Origin: Egerieenecus merdigallinarum
GTDB lineage: Bacteria; Bacillota; Clostridia; Christensenellales; Aristaeellaceae
NCBI GenBank assembly: GCA_018711985.1
Contig: DVHS01000066.1
Span: forward strand, 1 to 7,918
Length of the DNA: 7,918 nt
Reading direction: 5' to 3'
The notes below the pieces were generated by a model. The model had not been told where the DNA came from, did no database searches, and saw only the letters and a list, made by a program, of their open reading frames with translations. The first letter of the stretch is position 1. Every line of letters begins with the position of its first letter. Position numbers and translations under genes: made by a program. Positions 1 to 5,137 of this stretch are shown here, piece after piece.

Positions 1-150
1 CTCTGCGGAGGCGACCAAAGGGCTTTCCGATCGCCCTTTGGAAACCTTCGGCCCCTTTGCAGCAAGTAGAAATTTGTATATAAAACGGTTTCCTTGCGGC
101 TGGCAGGAAAAGGGCCTACCTATCCTTCCCCGTATCGCAAAGGGTTTCGC
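1..150. repeat. 150-bp tandem repeat, copy 1
   Basis: First full unit of a direct tandem repeat with a period of exactly 150 bp; it may begin before the window edge. It matches copy 2 at 146 of 150 positions. It holds several inverted repeats: a 9-bp perfect stem at 15-23/33-41 (CCAAAGGGC with GCCCTTTGG), a 6-bp stem at 89-94/105-110 (TTTCCT with AGGAAA), a possible 8-bp long-range pairing of 53-60 with 137-144 (CCCTTTGC with GCAAAGGG), and a 6-bp stem across the junction with copy 2 at 148-153/158-163. The density of hairpins suggests a structured RNA or DNA repeat rather than a protein gene. I believe similar repeats occur between genes in gut Clostridia, but that is recollection and not tested here. 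Confidence 0.9.
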
Positions 151-300
151 CTCTGCGGAGGCGACCAAAGGGCTTTCCGATCGCCCTTTGGAAACCTTCG
201 GCCCCTTTGCAGCAAGTAGAAATTTGTATATAAAACAGTTTCCTTCTGGCAGGCAGGAAAAGGGCCTACCTATCCTTCCCCGTATCGCAAAGGGTTTCGC
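151..300. repeat. 150-bp tandem repeat, copy 2
   Basis: Second full unit. Its four differences from copy 1 are all confined to positions 237-251 (matching 87-101), in and just beside the 239-244/255-260 hairpin. Three of the four fall in that hairpin's loop and the stem is untouched. The 9-bp stem at 165-173/183-191 is identical to copy 1. The near identity implies recent duplication or gene conversion. Confidence 0.9.
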
Positions 301-358
301 CTCTGCGGAGGCGACCAGGGGGCTTTCCGGTCGCCCCCTGGACCCCTTCGGGGGCCCC
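301..358. repeat. 150-bp repeat, diverged partial copy 3
   Basis: The first 50 or so bases of the unit recur here and then diverge, reaching the stop codon of the leftward gene that ends at 359. The main stem is kept at 315-323/333-341 (CCAGGGGGC with GCCCCCTGG), although two bases differ in each arm from copies 1 and 2. The differences are complementary (A-T pairs replaced by G-C pairs), so pairing is preserved. A new hairpin, CCCC-TTCG-GGGG at 343-354, forms where the earlier copies have only a single pair closing the TTCG. Read leftward, these hairpins form the 3' end of the transcript of the 359-847 gene, but no T-tract marks a classical terminator. Confidence 0.8.
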
Positions 359-847
359 TTACCGCTGGGGTAGCGGCCTGTGCTTCGCCGTGTAGCTTTC
401 CACATCAATGCGTACAATGCGTACCACCGATGCCAGCTTTTCATCAAAGGAGAAATCTTCCCCCGTCTGTGCCTTCATAATCAAGGACAACGCCCGGCAC
501 TTCTCCGCCGGATCCTCCACAAAGCTGGCGGTGCCCTCCCCCATCAGGCAGGAATAACTCAACCCATACATGCAGGCCACCTTCCCCGTGAAGGGCTGCA
601 GGTCGCACTCCATGGTAAAGGATACCCGCGGCTGCCGGGCCATAACGTCATACTTGCGGCCCTGGGGCGCGCCGTGCAGGTAAAGGGTCAAGCGCCCCTC
701 CTCCATTTCATAGCCGTAATTCATGGGCACCACGTAGGGCTGGTTTCCGTCGCATAGGCCCAGATGGACTACCTTGCTCCTTTGCAGTATCTCCAGGATC
801 TTCTCCGGGTCGGTCACTTGCCGCTCCCGTCGGGTCATCATGGCCAT
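359..847 (-). CDS. NimA-type pyridoxamine 5'-phosphate oxidase family flavoprotein
   Basis: This 162-residue protein resembles the NimA-like branch of the flavin-binding split-barrel (pyridoxamine 5'-phosphate oxidase-like) fold. The N-terminus has the family's typical MTRRERQVTDPEKI start (residues 4-17), then QPYVVPMNYGYE (36-47), and LYLHGAPQGRK (55-65), whose His58 is the conserved histidine of Nim proteins. A GEGTASFVED segment follows at 103-112. Family members bind FMN or a related cofactor. Some reduce 5-nitroimidazole drugs, but most chromosomal relatives have no proven substrate, so resistance should not be assumed. I chose the ATG at 847 because AAGGAGG lies 9 nt upstream; an in-frame extension to 964 would run into the neighbouring esterase gene. 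The gene lies 71 bp downstream of that esterase, on the same strand and with no terminator between, so the two are probably co-transcribed. Confidence 0.85.
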   Translation of the reverse strand: MAMMTRRERQVTDPEKILEILQRSKVVHLGLCDGNQPYVVPMNYGYEMEEGRLTLYLHGAPQGRKYDVMARQPRVSFTMECDLQPFTGKVACMYGLSYSCLMGEGTASFVEDPAEKCRALSLIMKAQTGEDFSFDEKLASVVRIVRIDVESYTAKHRPLPQR

Positions 848-918
848 GGTGTATAGCCTCCTTTGCTTTTCCGGTGCGAAATGTCGAAAAATATACCGAA
901 GTCTGTTTCCTTCCTGCG

Positions 919-1737
919 TTAGTCCAGAACCCGGTGGAGGAAGTCCGCCGCCATGCGCGGCCATTGGGCGCAGTCAGGCAGGTTCAGGTGCGGGCTGCGG
1001 GTACCGGAGGTTTGGGGATTGCACAGGGAGGCGCCATGCTCGCCAAAGGGGAACAGGTGCATCTCCGCCTGTACCCCGTGGCGCTTGAGCGCCAGGGCGA
1101 AAAGAAGGCTGTTTTCCACGGGCACGGCGGCGTCCGTCCAGGTGTGCCAAAGGAAGGTGGGGGGCGTATGGGCGGTGACCTGGGTCTCCAGGGAATAGCG
1201 CAGGTGCACATCGAGGTCGTGAGAGCCGGTGAGGTTTTCAAAGGAGCCGCGATGGGCCTTTTCGCCGCCGGTGATAACGGGATAGCTGAGCACCAGGGCG
1301 TTGGGCTTTACCTGCTCGGGGGTAAGGCCCAGCTCAGCCCACAGGTCGGCCCGGGGCCACCATACGCCCAGGCTGGCGGCGCAGTGTCCCCCGGCGGAAA
1401 AGCCCATGATGGCGATTTTATCCGGGTGGGTGTGGGTCTCCCCGGCATGGGCGCGCACCCAGGCCACCGCGGCGGCGGCATCCTGCTGGGGACGGGGATA
1501 GCAGTGGGGCGCCACCCGATACCCGGCCACAAAGGCATTGAAGCCCATGGCCGCAAAGACCAGGGCTACGGGCTCCGCCTCCCGGGGGGAAAGGTACCGG
1601 TAAGCGCCGCCGGGGCAGATGACCACCGCCGGGCGCTGAATATCGGGATCAATCTCCGGGTAAACCTCCGGGCAGTATACATCCAGGGGCAGGGAAAAAC
1701 CATCGGTGGAGGGCACCGATACGCGTTGGTACAGCAT
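919..1737 (-). CDS. Alpha/beta-hydrolase, carboxylesterase/acetyl-esterase type
   Basis: This 272-residue cytoplasmic hydrolase lacks a signal peptide. It carries an oxyanion-hole segment ICPGGAYRYLS (40-50), a nucleophile elbow GFSAGG with Ser114, a likely catalytic Asp202 in HTWTDAAVPVENS (198-210), and His234 in FGEHGASL (231-238). This order is that of the BD-FAE/esterase-lipase group, whose members remove acetyl, feruloyl or similar ester groups, often from plant polysaccharide fragments. The actual substrate is unknown. The start is the ATG at 1737, preceded by AAGGAGG with a rather long 12-nt spacing. The open frame extends to 1911, but that part is low-complexity Arg/Gly/Pro sequence crossing the promoter and a direct repeat, so it is not coding. 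A promoter lies at 1777-1805. Codon use matches the neighbours. Confidence 0.85.
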   Translation of the reverse strand: MLYQRVSVPSTDGFSLPLDVYCPEVYPEIDPDIQRPAVVICPGGAYRYLSPREAEPVALVFAAMGFNAFVAGYRVAPHCYPRPQQDAAAAVAWVRAHAGETHTHPDKIAIMGFSAGGHCAASLGVWWPRADLWAELGLTPEQVKPNALVLSYPVITGGEKAHRGSFENLTGSHDLDVHLRYSLETQVTAHTPPTFLWHTWTDAAVPVENSLLFALALKRHGVQAEMHLFPFGEHGASLCNPQTSGTRSPHLNLPDCAQWPRMAADFLHRVLD

Positions 1738-1771
1738 GGGGCAGGCCGGCCTCCTTCTAAAAATGAATGTA

Positions 1772-1786
1772 GTGCTATTATAGCAC
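1772..1786. promoter_or_regulatory. Palindrome overlapping the esterase -10 box, possible operator
   Basis: The sequence GTGCTAT-T-ATAGCAC is a perfect inverted repeat with 7-bp arms around one central base, and it covers the whole -10 hexamer of the leftward promoter. A repressor bound here would block transcription. Half of the symmetry follows from the -10 sequence itself, so the regulatory role is an inference. No regulator gene is present in this window. Confidence 0.4.
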
Positions 1787-1805
1787 GATTTTCCCCCTGG
1801 GTGAA
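1777..1805 (-). promoter_or_regulatory. Leftward sigma-A-type promoter for the esterase and NimA-like genes
   Basis: Read on the minus strand, there is a perfect -10 TATAAT (1782 to 1777) and a -35 TTCACC (1805 to 1800, four of six consensus bases) separated by 17 nt. It sits about 40 bp upstream of the esterase start. A 15-bp palindrome overlaps the -10 element. Confidence 0.75.
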
Positions 1806-1810
1806 CATGC

Positions 1811-1854
1811 GAAAACGGCCTTCGCGCCCGGCGAAAACGGCCTTCGCGCCCGGC
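1811..1854. repeat. Exact 22-bp tandem duplication between divergent promoters
   Basis: Two identical head-to-tail copies of a 22-bp unit (GAAAACGGCC followed by TTCGCGCCCGGC) occupy 1811-1832 and 1833-1854. They fill the space between the two -35 elements (1800-1805 and 1861-1866). An inverted repeat TTCGC/GCGAA spans the junction at 1821-1835. It could be a replication-slippage duplication or a paired binding site. Confidence 0.9.
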
Positions 1855-1860
1855 GCACGC

Positions 1861-1889
1861 TTGCTTCCCGGGGGCAAACATGCTATACT
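1861..1889 (+). promoter_or_regulatory. Rightward extended -10 promoter for the FxLYD-like gene
   Basis: A -35 TTGCTT (1861-1866, three of six consensus bases) is followed after 17 nt by a -10 TATACT (1884-1889). A TG at 1881-1882 makes it an extended -10 promoter, which offsets the poor -35. It fires about 50 bp before the gene start. Confidence 0.65.
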
Positions 1890-1939
1890 TACTGCATGGA
1901 GCAAATCCCATAATATCTCATGAAAGGCGGTTGTTTCCC

Positions 1940-2626
1940 TTGAAAAAAATTGTAGCGCTTCTGTTGGCCGCGTGCCTTACCTTGGGCTGCGCTTCCGCCC
2001 TGGCTGCGGGCAAGCTGACCGTCAACCAGGAAACCTACACAGCTGTGGCAGGCTACAGCTTTGTGGGCTATGTGTTTGCCGAGGTGGAGAACACCGGGGA
2101 CAAGAACATCGAGTTCGGCAACGGCCTGCTGGAAATCCTGACCGCTGACGGCGATCCCATGGACAGCACGGATATTTACAACATGTATCCCTCCATCCTC
2201 GCGCCCGGGGAAAAGGGCTATGTGAGCACCTTGCAGTATGTGGACGCCGCGGAGAGCATCGAGGATATTTCCGACTATACCCTCACCATCACCGGCAAAT
2301 CCACCCAGGAGGAGGCCATTGCCCGCCTGGACAGCACCGCGGCCTATGGCGTGGGCGTCAATTCCTGGGGCGATGAGGAGCAGATGGTGGTGGTCACCAT
2401 TACCAACAACACCCAGGAAACGGTCTATGACTGCCAGGTGGCCTTCGCCCTGTATGACGCGGAGGGCAAGCTGCTGCTGGTGGACGCGGACAACACCTAC
2501 AACGTGGGCATTCCCGCTGGCCAGAGCGTTGAGGTTCAATTCACCGTGGACGAGGACCTGGCCGCCGTGTGGGCGGAGCAGGGCGTGACCCCCGCCACCG
2601 CGGAGTCCGTCGCCTATCAGGACTGA
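1940..2626 (+). CDS. Secreted FxLYD-like domain protein
   Basis: This 228-residue exported protein is of unknown function. Residues 1-23 form a signal peptide: KK, a hydrophobic core, then ASALA before AGKLTV. The mature part appears to hold two related beta-sandwich units. The first (about 35-118) contains GYVFAEVENTGDKNIEF. The second (about 136-204) contains VVTITNNTQETVYDCQVAFALYDAEGK (151-177), and its FALYD matches the FxLYD signature of small extracellular domains in Bacillota. Such proteins are thought to sit on or near the cell surface, with no known enzymatic role. I chose the TTG at 1940, where the signal peptide begins, with an SD-like AAGGCGG 9 nt upstream. An earlier ATG at 1880 lies within the promoter. 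A Cys at 17 lies in TLGC, a poor lipobox, so a lipoprotein is possible but less likely. Confidence 0.75.
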   Translation: MKKIVALLLAACLTLGCASALAAGKLTVNQETYTAVAGYSFVGYVFAEVENTGDKNIEFGNGLLEILTADGDPMDSTDIYNMYPSILAPGEKGYVSTLQYVDAAESIEDISDYTLTITGKSTQEEAIARLDSTAAYGVGVNSWGDEEQMVVVTITNNTQETVYDCQVAFALYDAEGKLLLVDADNTYNVGIPAGQSVEVQFTVDEDLAAVWAEQGVTPATAESVAYQD

Positions 2627-2645
2627 CGCGGGACGCTTTTTCCAA

Positions 2646-2683
2646 ACCCCGGTCTTTCTTCGGAAGGACCGGGGTGCTTTTTT
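2646..2683 (+). terminator. Intrinsic terminator with UUCG tetraloop after the FxLYD-like gene
   Basis: A 13-bp stem (2646-2658 with 2663-2675, one G-U pair) is closed by the very stable C(UUCG)G tetraloop, with GC then six T residues at 2676-2683. It lies 19 bp after the stop codon and is a textbook rho-independent terminator. Confidence 0.95.
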
Positions 2684-2945
2684 CCCCCGAAAAGCCCTGT
2701 TCCCCTGTGGAAATATTTGCGGAAATTTTACACCGCCTGTGAAAAAGTGGAGAAGTCCCCTGAATCCTTGAAAAACTTGTCTTTTCGCTGCTTCATCCCG
2801 CCCTCCGAAAAAAAGATATACACAAAGTTATCCACAGTTTGCACCGGATTTGCACAGAAAAGCGCGAACGTGGACCGAGTTCTAAACAGTTTTCACAAGT
2901 TATCCACAGTTTTCCACACCCCACTGGGGAAAAGCCAGGGAAATC
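2684..2945. other. AT-richer gene-free stretch with DnaA boxes
   Basis: This region lies between the FxLYD terminator and the pyrE promoter and is visibly richer in A and T than the flanking genes. An open frame runs through it into pyrE, but it has no ribosome binding site and its predicted peptide resembles nothing I recognise. The recognisable content is the DnaA-box cluster at 2816-2918, plus a one-mismatch reverse-strand box at 2738-2746 (TGTGAAAAA). I see no RNA gene, and no AT-rich unwinding element comparable to that of a full chromosomal origin. Confidence 0.6.
2816..2918 (+). promoter_or_regulatory. DnaA-box cluster
   Basis: Two perfect DnaA boxes, TTATCCACA, lie at 2828-2836 and 2900-2908 in the same orientation, 72 bp apart. 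Both sit in a shared context of AAGTTATCCACAGTTT. Each has a one-mismatch partner alongside: ATATACACA at 2816-2824, and TTTTCCACA at 2910-2918, exactly 10 bp (about one helical turn) from its neighbour. A weaker one-mismatch box on the other strand is at 2738-2746. This spacing fits cooperative DnaA binding. The cluster ends 27 bp upstream of the pyrE -35 box, so DnaA may regulate pyrE or be titrated here. No dnaA or dnaN gene is in view, so an origin is not supported. Confidence 0.7.
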
Positions 2946-2974
2946 TTGACAGGAGCGCCCTCAACCGGTATCAT
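2946..2974 (+). promoter_or_regulatory. pyrE promoter, near consensus
   Basis: A perfect -35 TTGACA (2946-2951) and a -10 TATCAT (2969-2974, five of six) are separated by 17 nt. The predicted 5' leader before the pyrE ATG is only about 30 nt, too short for a PyrR-type attenuator. Control, if any, should act at initiation. Confidence 0.8.
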
Positions 2975-3013
2975 GAACATACACGAAGTAACGGAAAAAG
3001 GAGCACATATACC

Positions 3014-3580
3014 ATGACGCAGGAACAGGCGTGGGAACTCATGCGCCGGGCCGGGGCGCTGGAAAAGGGACATTTTCTGATGAAGAGCGGCCGGCACGCG
3101 GACCTTTTTTTGCAGTGCGCGCACCTGGCGGAGCACGCGGACATCACCGGGGAACTGTGCCGGGCCCTGGCGGAGCGGTGCCGGGACTGCGGCTGCGACC
3201 TGGTGATGGCCCCGGCCCTGGGCGGGTTGATCTTCGGCTATGAGGTGAGCCGCGCCCTGGGCAAGCGCTTCATTTATTGTGAGCGCAAGGAGGGCGTGAT
3301 GACCCTGCGCCGGGGCTTCCGGGTGGGGGAAGGCAGCCGGGTGCTGGTGGTGGAGGACACGGTGAGCACCGGCGGCTCCGTGCGGGAGGTTATGGAGATT
3401 GTCCGCGCGGGAGGCGGCAGCGTGGTGCAGGTGGCCGCGCTGGTGGACCGCACCCGGGGCCGGGTGGATTTCGGCGTGCCTTTCACGGCGCTGTGCCAGG
3501 CGGATGTGAACCTGTACCCCGCCGGGGAATGCCCCCTGTGCCAGGCGGGCGTGCCCCTGGACCCGCCCCGCAACGGCTAA
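3014..3580 (+). CDS. pyrE: Orotate phosphoribosyltransferase
   Basis: PyrE transfers phosphoribosyl from PRPP to orotate to give orotidine 5'-phosphate, the penultimate step of UMP synthesis, in the cytoplasm. The 188-residue protein has the N-terminal FLMKSGRHADLFLQ segment (21-34), APALGGLIFGYEVSRALGKRFIY (66-88), and the type I PRPP-binding motif VLVVEDTVSTGGS (110-122) with adjacent acidic residues Glu114 and Asp115. The C-terminal ECPLCQAGVPL (172-182) with paired cysteines is typical of the shorter PyrE form of Clostridia and Thermus-type bacteria. The start is the ATG at 3014, with AAGGAG 10 nt upstream; the upstream in-frame extension crosses the promoter and DnaA boxes and is not coding. 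No other pyr gene is adjacent, so it stands apart from any pyr operon. No convincing terminator follows it before rfbA. Confidence 0.93.
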   Translation: MTQEQAWELMRRAGALEKGHFLMKSGRHADLFLQCAHLAEHADITGELCRALAERCRDCGCDLVMAPALGGLIFGYEVSRALGKRFIYCERKEGVMTLRRGFRVGEGSRVLVVEDTVSTGGSVREVMEIVRAGGGSVVQVAALVDRTRGRVDFGVPFTALCQADVNLYPAGECPLCQAGVPLDPPRNG

Positions 3581-3595
3581 AAGGGGGCCTTTCCA

Positions 3596-3624
3596 TTGAA
3601 TTCAGGGCGTATCCATGCTATAAT
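3596..3624 (+). promoter_or_regulatory. Promoter of the rfbACBD operon
   Basis: A -35 TTGAAT (3596-3601, four of six), a 17-nt spacer and a perfect -10 TATAAT (3619-3624) with an extended -10 TG at 3616-3617. It begins only 15 bp after the pyrE stop, so rfb transcription can start independently, although read-through from pyrE is also possible. Confidence 0.8.
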
Positions 3625-3658
3625 ACGACAGATACTGCCCAAGAAATGAGGTATTGCC

Positions 3659-4543
3659 ATGAAGGGAATTATTCTGGCCGGCGGCGCGGGTACCCGGCTG
3701 TACCCGCTGACCATGGTAACCAGCAAACAGCTGCTGCCCGTGTATGACAAGCCCATGATTTACTACCCCCTGTCCACGCTGATGCTGGCGGGGATTCAGG
3801 ATATCCTGATTATTTCCACCCCCACGGATACCCCGCGCTTTGAGGCGCTGCTGGGGGACGGCAGCCAGTTCGGCCTGCACCTGCAATACGCGGTGCAGCC
3901 CTCCCCGGATGGCCTGGCCCAGGCGTTTATGATCGGCGAGGAATTCATCGGGGACGACGTGTGCGCCATGGTGCTGGGGGATAACATCTTCTACGGCAAC
4001 GGTTTCTCCCGCATTCTGCGGGAGGCGGTGGCCAACGCCGAGCAGGGCCGCGCCACCATCTTCGGCTATTACGTCAACGACCCCGAGCGCTTTGGCATCG
4101 TGGAATTTGACGAAAACGGCAAGGTGATCTCCGTGGAGGAGAAGCCCCAGCACCCCAAGTCCAACTACTGCATCACGGGTCTGTATTTCTACGACCGCCG
4201 GGTGGTGGAGATGGCCAAGCGGGTGAAGCCCTCCGCCCGGGGAGAGCTGGAGATTACCACCCTGAACGACATGTACCTCCAGGACGGGAGCCTGGACGTG
4301 AAGCTCCTGGGCCGCGGCTTTGCCTGGCTGGATACGGGCACCATGGACAGCCTGGTGGACGCGGCGGACTTTGTGCGCATGGTGGAAAAGCGCCAGTCCA
4401 TCAAGATTTCCGCCCCGGAGGAGATTGCCTACAAGAACGGCTGGATTGACAAGGATACCCTGCTGGCCTCCGCCCAGCGCTACGGCAAGAGCCCCTATGG
4501 GGAGCACCTGAAGCGGGTAGCCGAGGGCAAGATCCGCTATTAA
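3659..4543 (+). CDS. rfbA: Glucose-1-phosphate thymidylyltransferase (RmlA)
   Basis: RmlA condenses dTTP with alpha-D-glucose-1-phosphate to give dTDP-glucose and pyrophosphate, the first and feedback-regulated step of dTDP-L-rhamnose synthesis. The 294-residue length is normal for the short RmlA form. Residues 3-18 contain the nucleotidyltransferase signature GGAGTRLYPLT, followed by SKQLLPVYDKPMIYYPLSTLM (22-43). VLGDNIFYG (105-113) carries the metal-binding Asp108. EEKP (160-163), TGLYFYD (173-179) and WLDTGTMDSL (223-232), with Asp225 as the second metal ligand, complete the active site. The ATG at 3659 is preceded by GAGGT with 6-nt spacing. It is the first gene of rfbACBD, with rfbC 25 bp downstream. 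Identification is firm. Confidence 0.97.
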   Translation: MKGIILAGGAGTRLYPLTMVTSKQLLPVYDKPMIYYPLSTLMLAGIQDILIISTPTDTPRFEALLGDGSQFGLHLQYAVQPSPDGLAQAFMIGEEFIGDDVCAMVLGDNIFYGNGFSRILREAVANAEQGRATIFGYYVNDPERFGIVEFDENGKVISVEEKPQHPKSNYCITGLYFYDRRVVEMAKRVKPSARGELEITTLNDMYLQDGSLDVKLLGRGFAWLDTGTMDSLVDAADFVRMVEKRQSIKISAPEEIAYKNGWIDKDTLLASAQRYGKSPYGEHLKRVAEGKIRY

Positions 4544-4568
4544 GCGAGAAAGGGAAGGGCACGCCATT

Positions 4569-5126
4569 ATGGAAAAAATCGCCACGTCCCTGCCGGACGT
4601 ATGGATTCTGGAGCCGAAGGTGTTCGGCGACTATCGCGGTTATTTCATGGAGACCTACAACCGGGAGACCTTCGCCTCCCTGGGCATTCATAACGACTGG
4701 GTGCAGGACAACCAGTCCTTCACCCAGAAGAAGGGCACCCTGCGGGGCATTCACTTCCAGATGGACCCCATGGCCCAGTGCAAGATCGTCCGGGTAACCC
4801 GGGGCGCGGTGAAGGACCTGGCGGTGGACCTGCGCAAGGGCAGTCCCACCTATAAAAAATGGGTACTGGTGGAGCTCTCCGCGGAGAACAAGCGCATGCT
4901 CTACATCCCCCGGGGATTCGGCCACGGCTTCGTGACCCTCACCGACGATGTGGAATTCGTCTACAAGGTGGATAACCTCTACAGCAAGGAATGCGACCGC
5001 TCCATCCGCTACGACGACCCGGAAATCGGCGTGGATTGGGAGATTGAAAACCCCATCCGCTCGGAGAAGGACTTGGCGGCGCCCTTCCTCAAGGATAGCG
5101 ACGTAAACTTCATTTACGGAAAGTGA
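4569..5126 (+). CDS. rfbC: dTDP-4-dehydrorhamnose 3,5-epimerase (RmlC)
   Basis: RmlC epimerises C3 and C5 of dTDP-4-keto-6-deoxy-glucose to give dTDP-4-keto-L-rhamnose. The protein is a 185-residue cupin, of full family length. It has the substrate-binding GDYRGYFMETYN (20-31), the QDNQSFTQKKGTLRGIHFQ stretch (46-64) with the catalytic base His62, YIPRGFGHGFVTL (112-124), and Tyr132 in EFVYK, the usual acid residue. SEKDLAAPFL (165-174) supplies the Asp that commonly pairs with the histidine. GFGHGF replaces the more usual GFAHGF, a mild change. The ATG at 4569 follows an AGGGAAGGG purine tract by 9 nt. Its TGA stop overlaps a GTG codon of the next gene, which suggests translational coupling. 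Confidence 0.96.
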   Translation: MEKIATSLPDVWILEPKVFGDYRGYFMETYNRETFASLGIHNDWVQDNQSFTQKKGTLRGIHFQMDPMAQCKIVRVTRGAVKDLAVDLRKGSPTYKKWVLVELSAENKRMLYIPRGFGHGFVTLTDDVEFVYKVDNLYSKECDRSIRYDDPEIGVDWEIENPIRSEKDLAAPFLKDSDVNFIYGK

Positions 5127-5137
5127 GGCCCATGCCC

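Noticed and set aside
1..358. CRISPR array
   Set aside because: The repeats are 150 bp and contiguous with no unique spacers, and no cas gene is nearby.
38..373. A 111-codon open frame on the + strand running through the 150-bp repeats
   Set aside because: It begins with TTG without a ribosome binding site. It stays open only because the repeat period is a multiple of three. The compensatory changes preserve base pairing, not the peptide.
848..918. Separate promoter or terminator between the esterase and the NimA-like gene
   Set aside because: A TATATT at 895 to 890 has no matching -35 at proper spacing, and the only hairpin is a 4-bp CGGT/ACCG pairing, so co-transcription is more likely.
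874..1923. Long + strand open frame opposite the esterase
   Set aside because: It is an antisense shadow of a GC-rich gene. Its peptide is Gly/Arg/Pro-rich without motifs, while the opposite frame has a full catalytic triad and ribosome binding site.
1920..1943. Tiny upstream frame (ATG AAA GGC ... TGA) overlapping the TTG start of the FxLYD-like gene
   Set aside because: It contains the SD sequence of the main gene and has no good SD of its own. Seven codons ending by chance on TTGA is not enough to claim a leader peptide.
2684..2945. Chromosomal replication origin
   Set aside because: Only two perfect DnaA boxes, no convincing AT-rich unwinding element or DnaA-trio, and no dnaA, dnaN, rpmH or gidA gene in view. 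A regulatory or titration site is the safer reading.
2717..3013. In-frame 99-codon N-terminal extension of PyrE
   Set aside because: It would translate through the DnaA boxes and a near-consensus promoter. PyrE homologues start near the ATG at 3014, which has its own AAGGAG.
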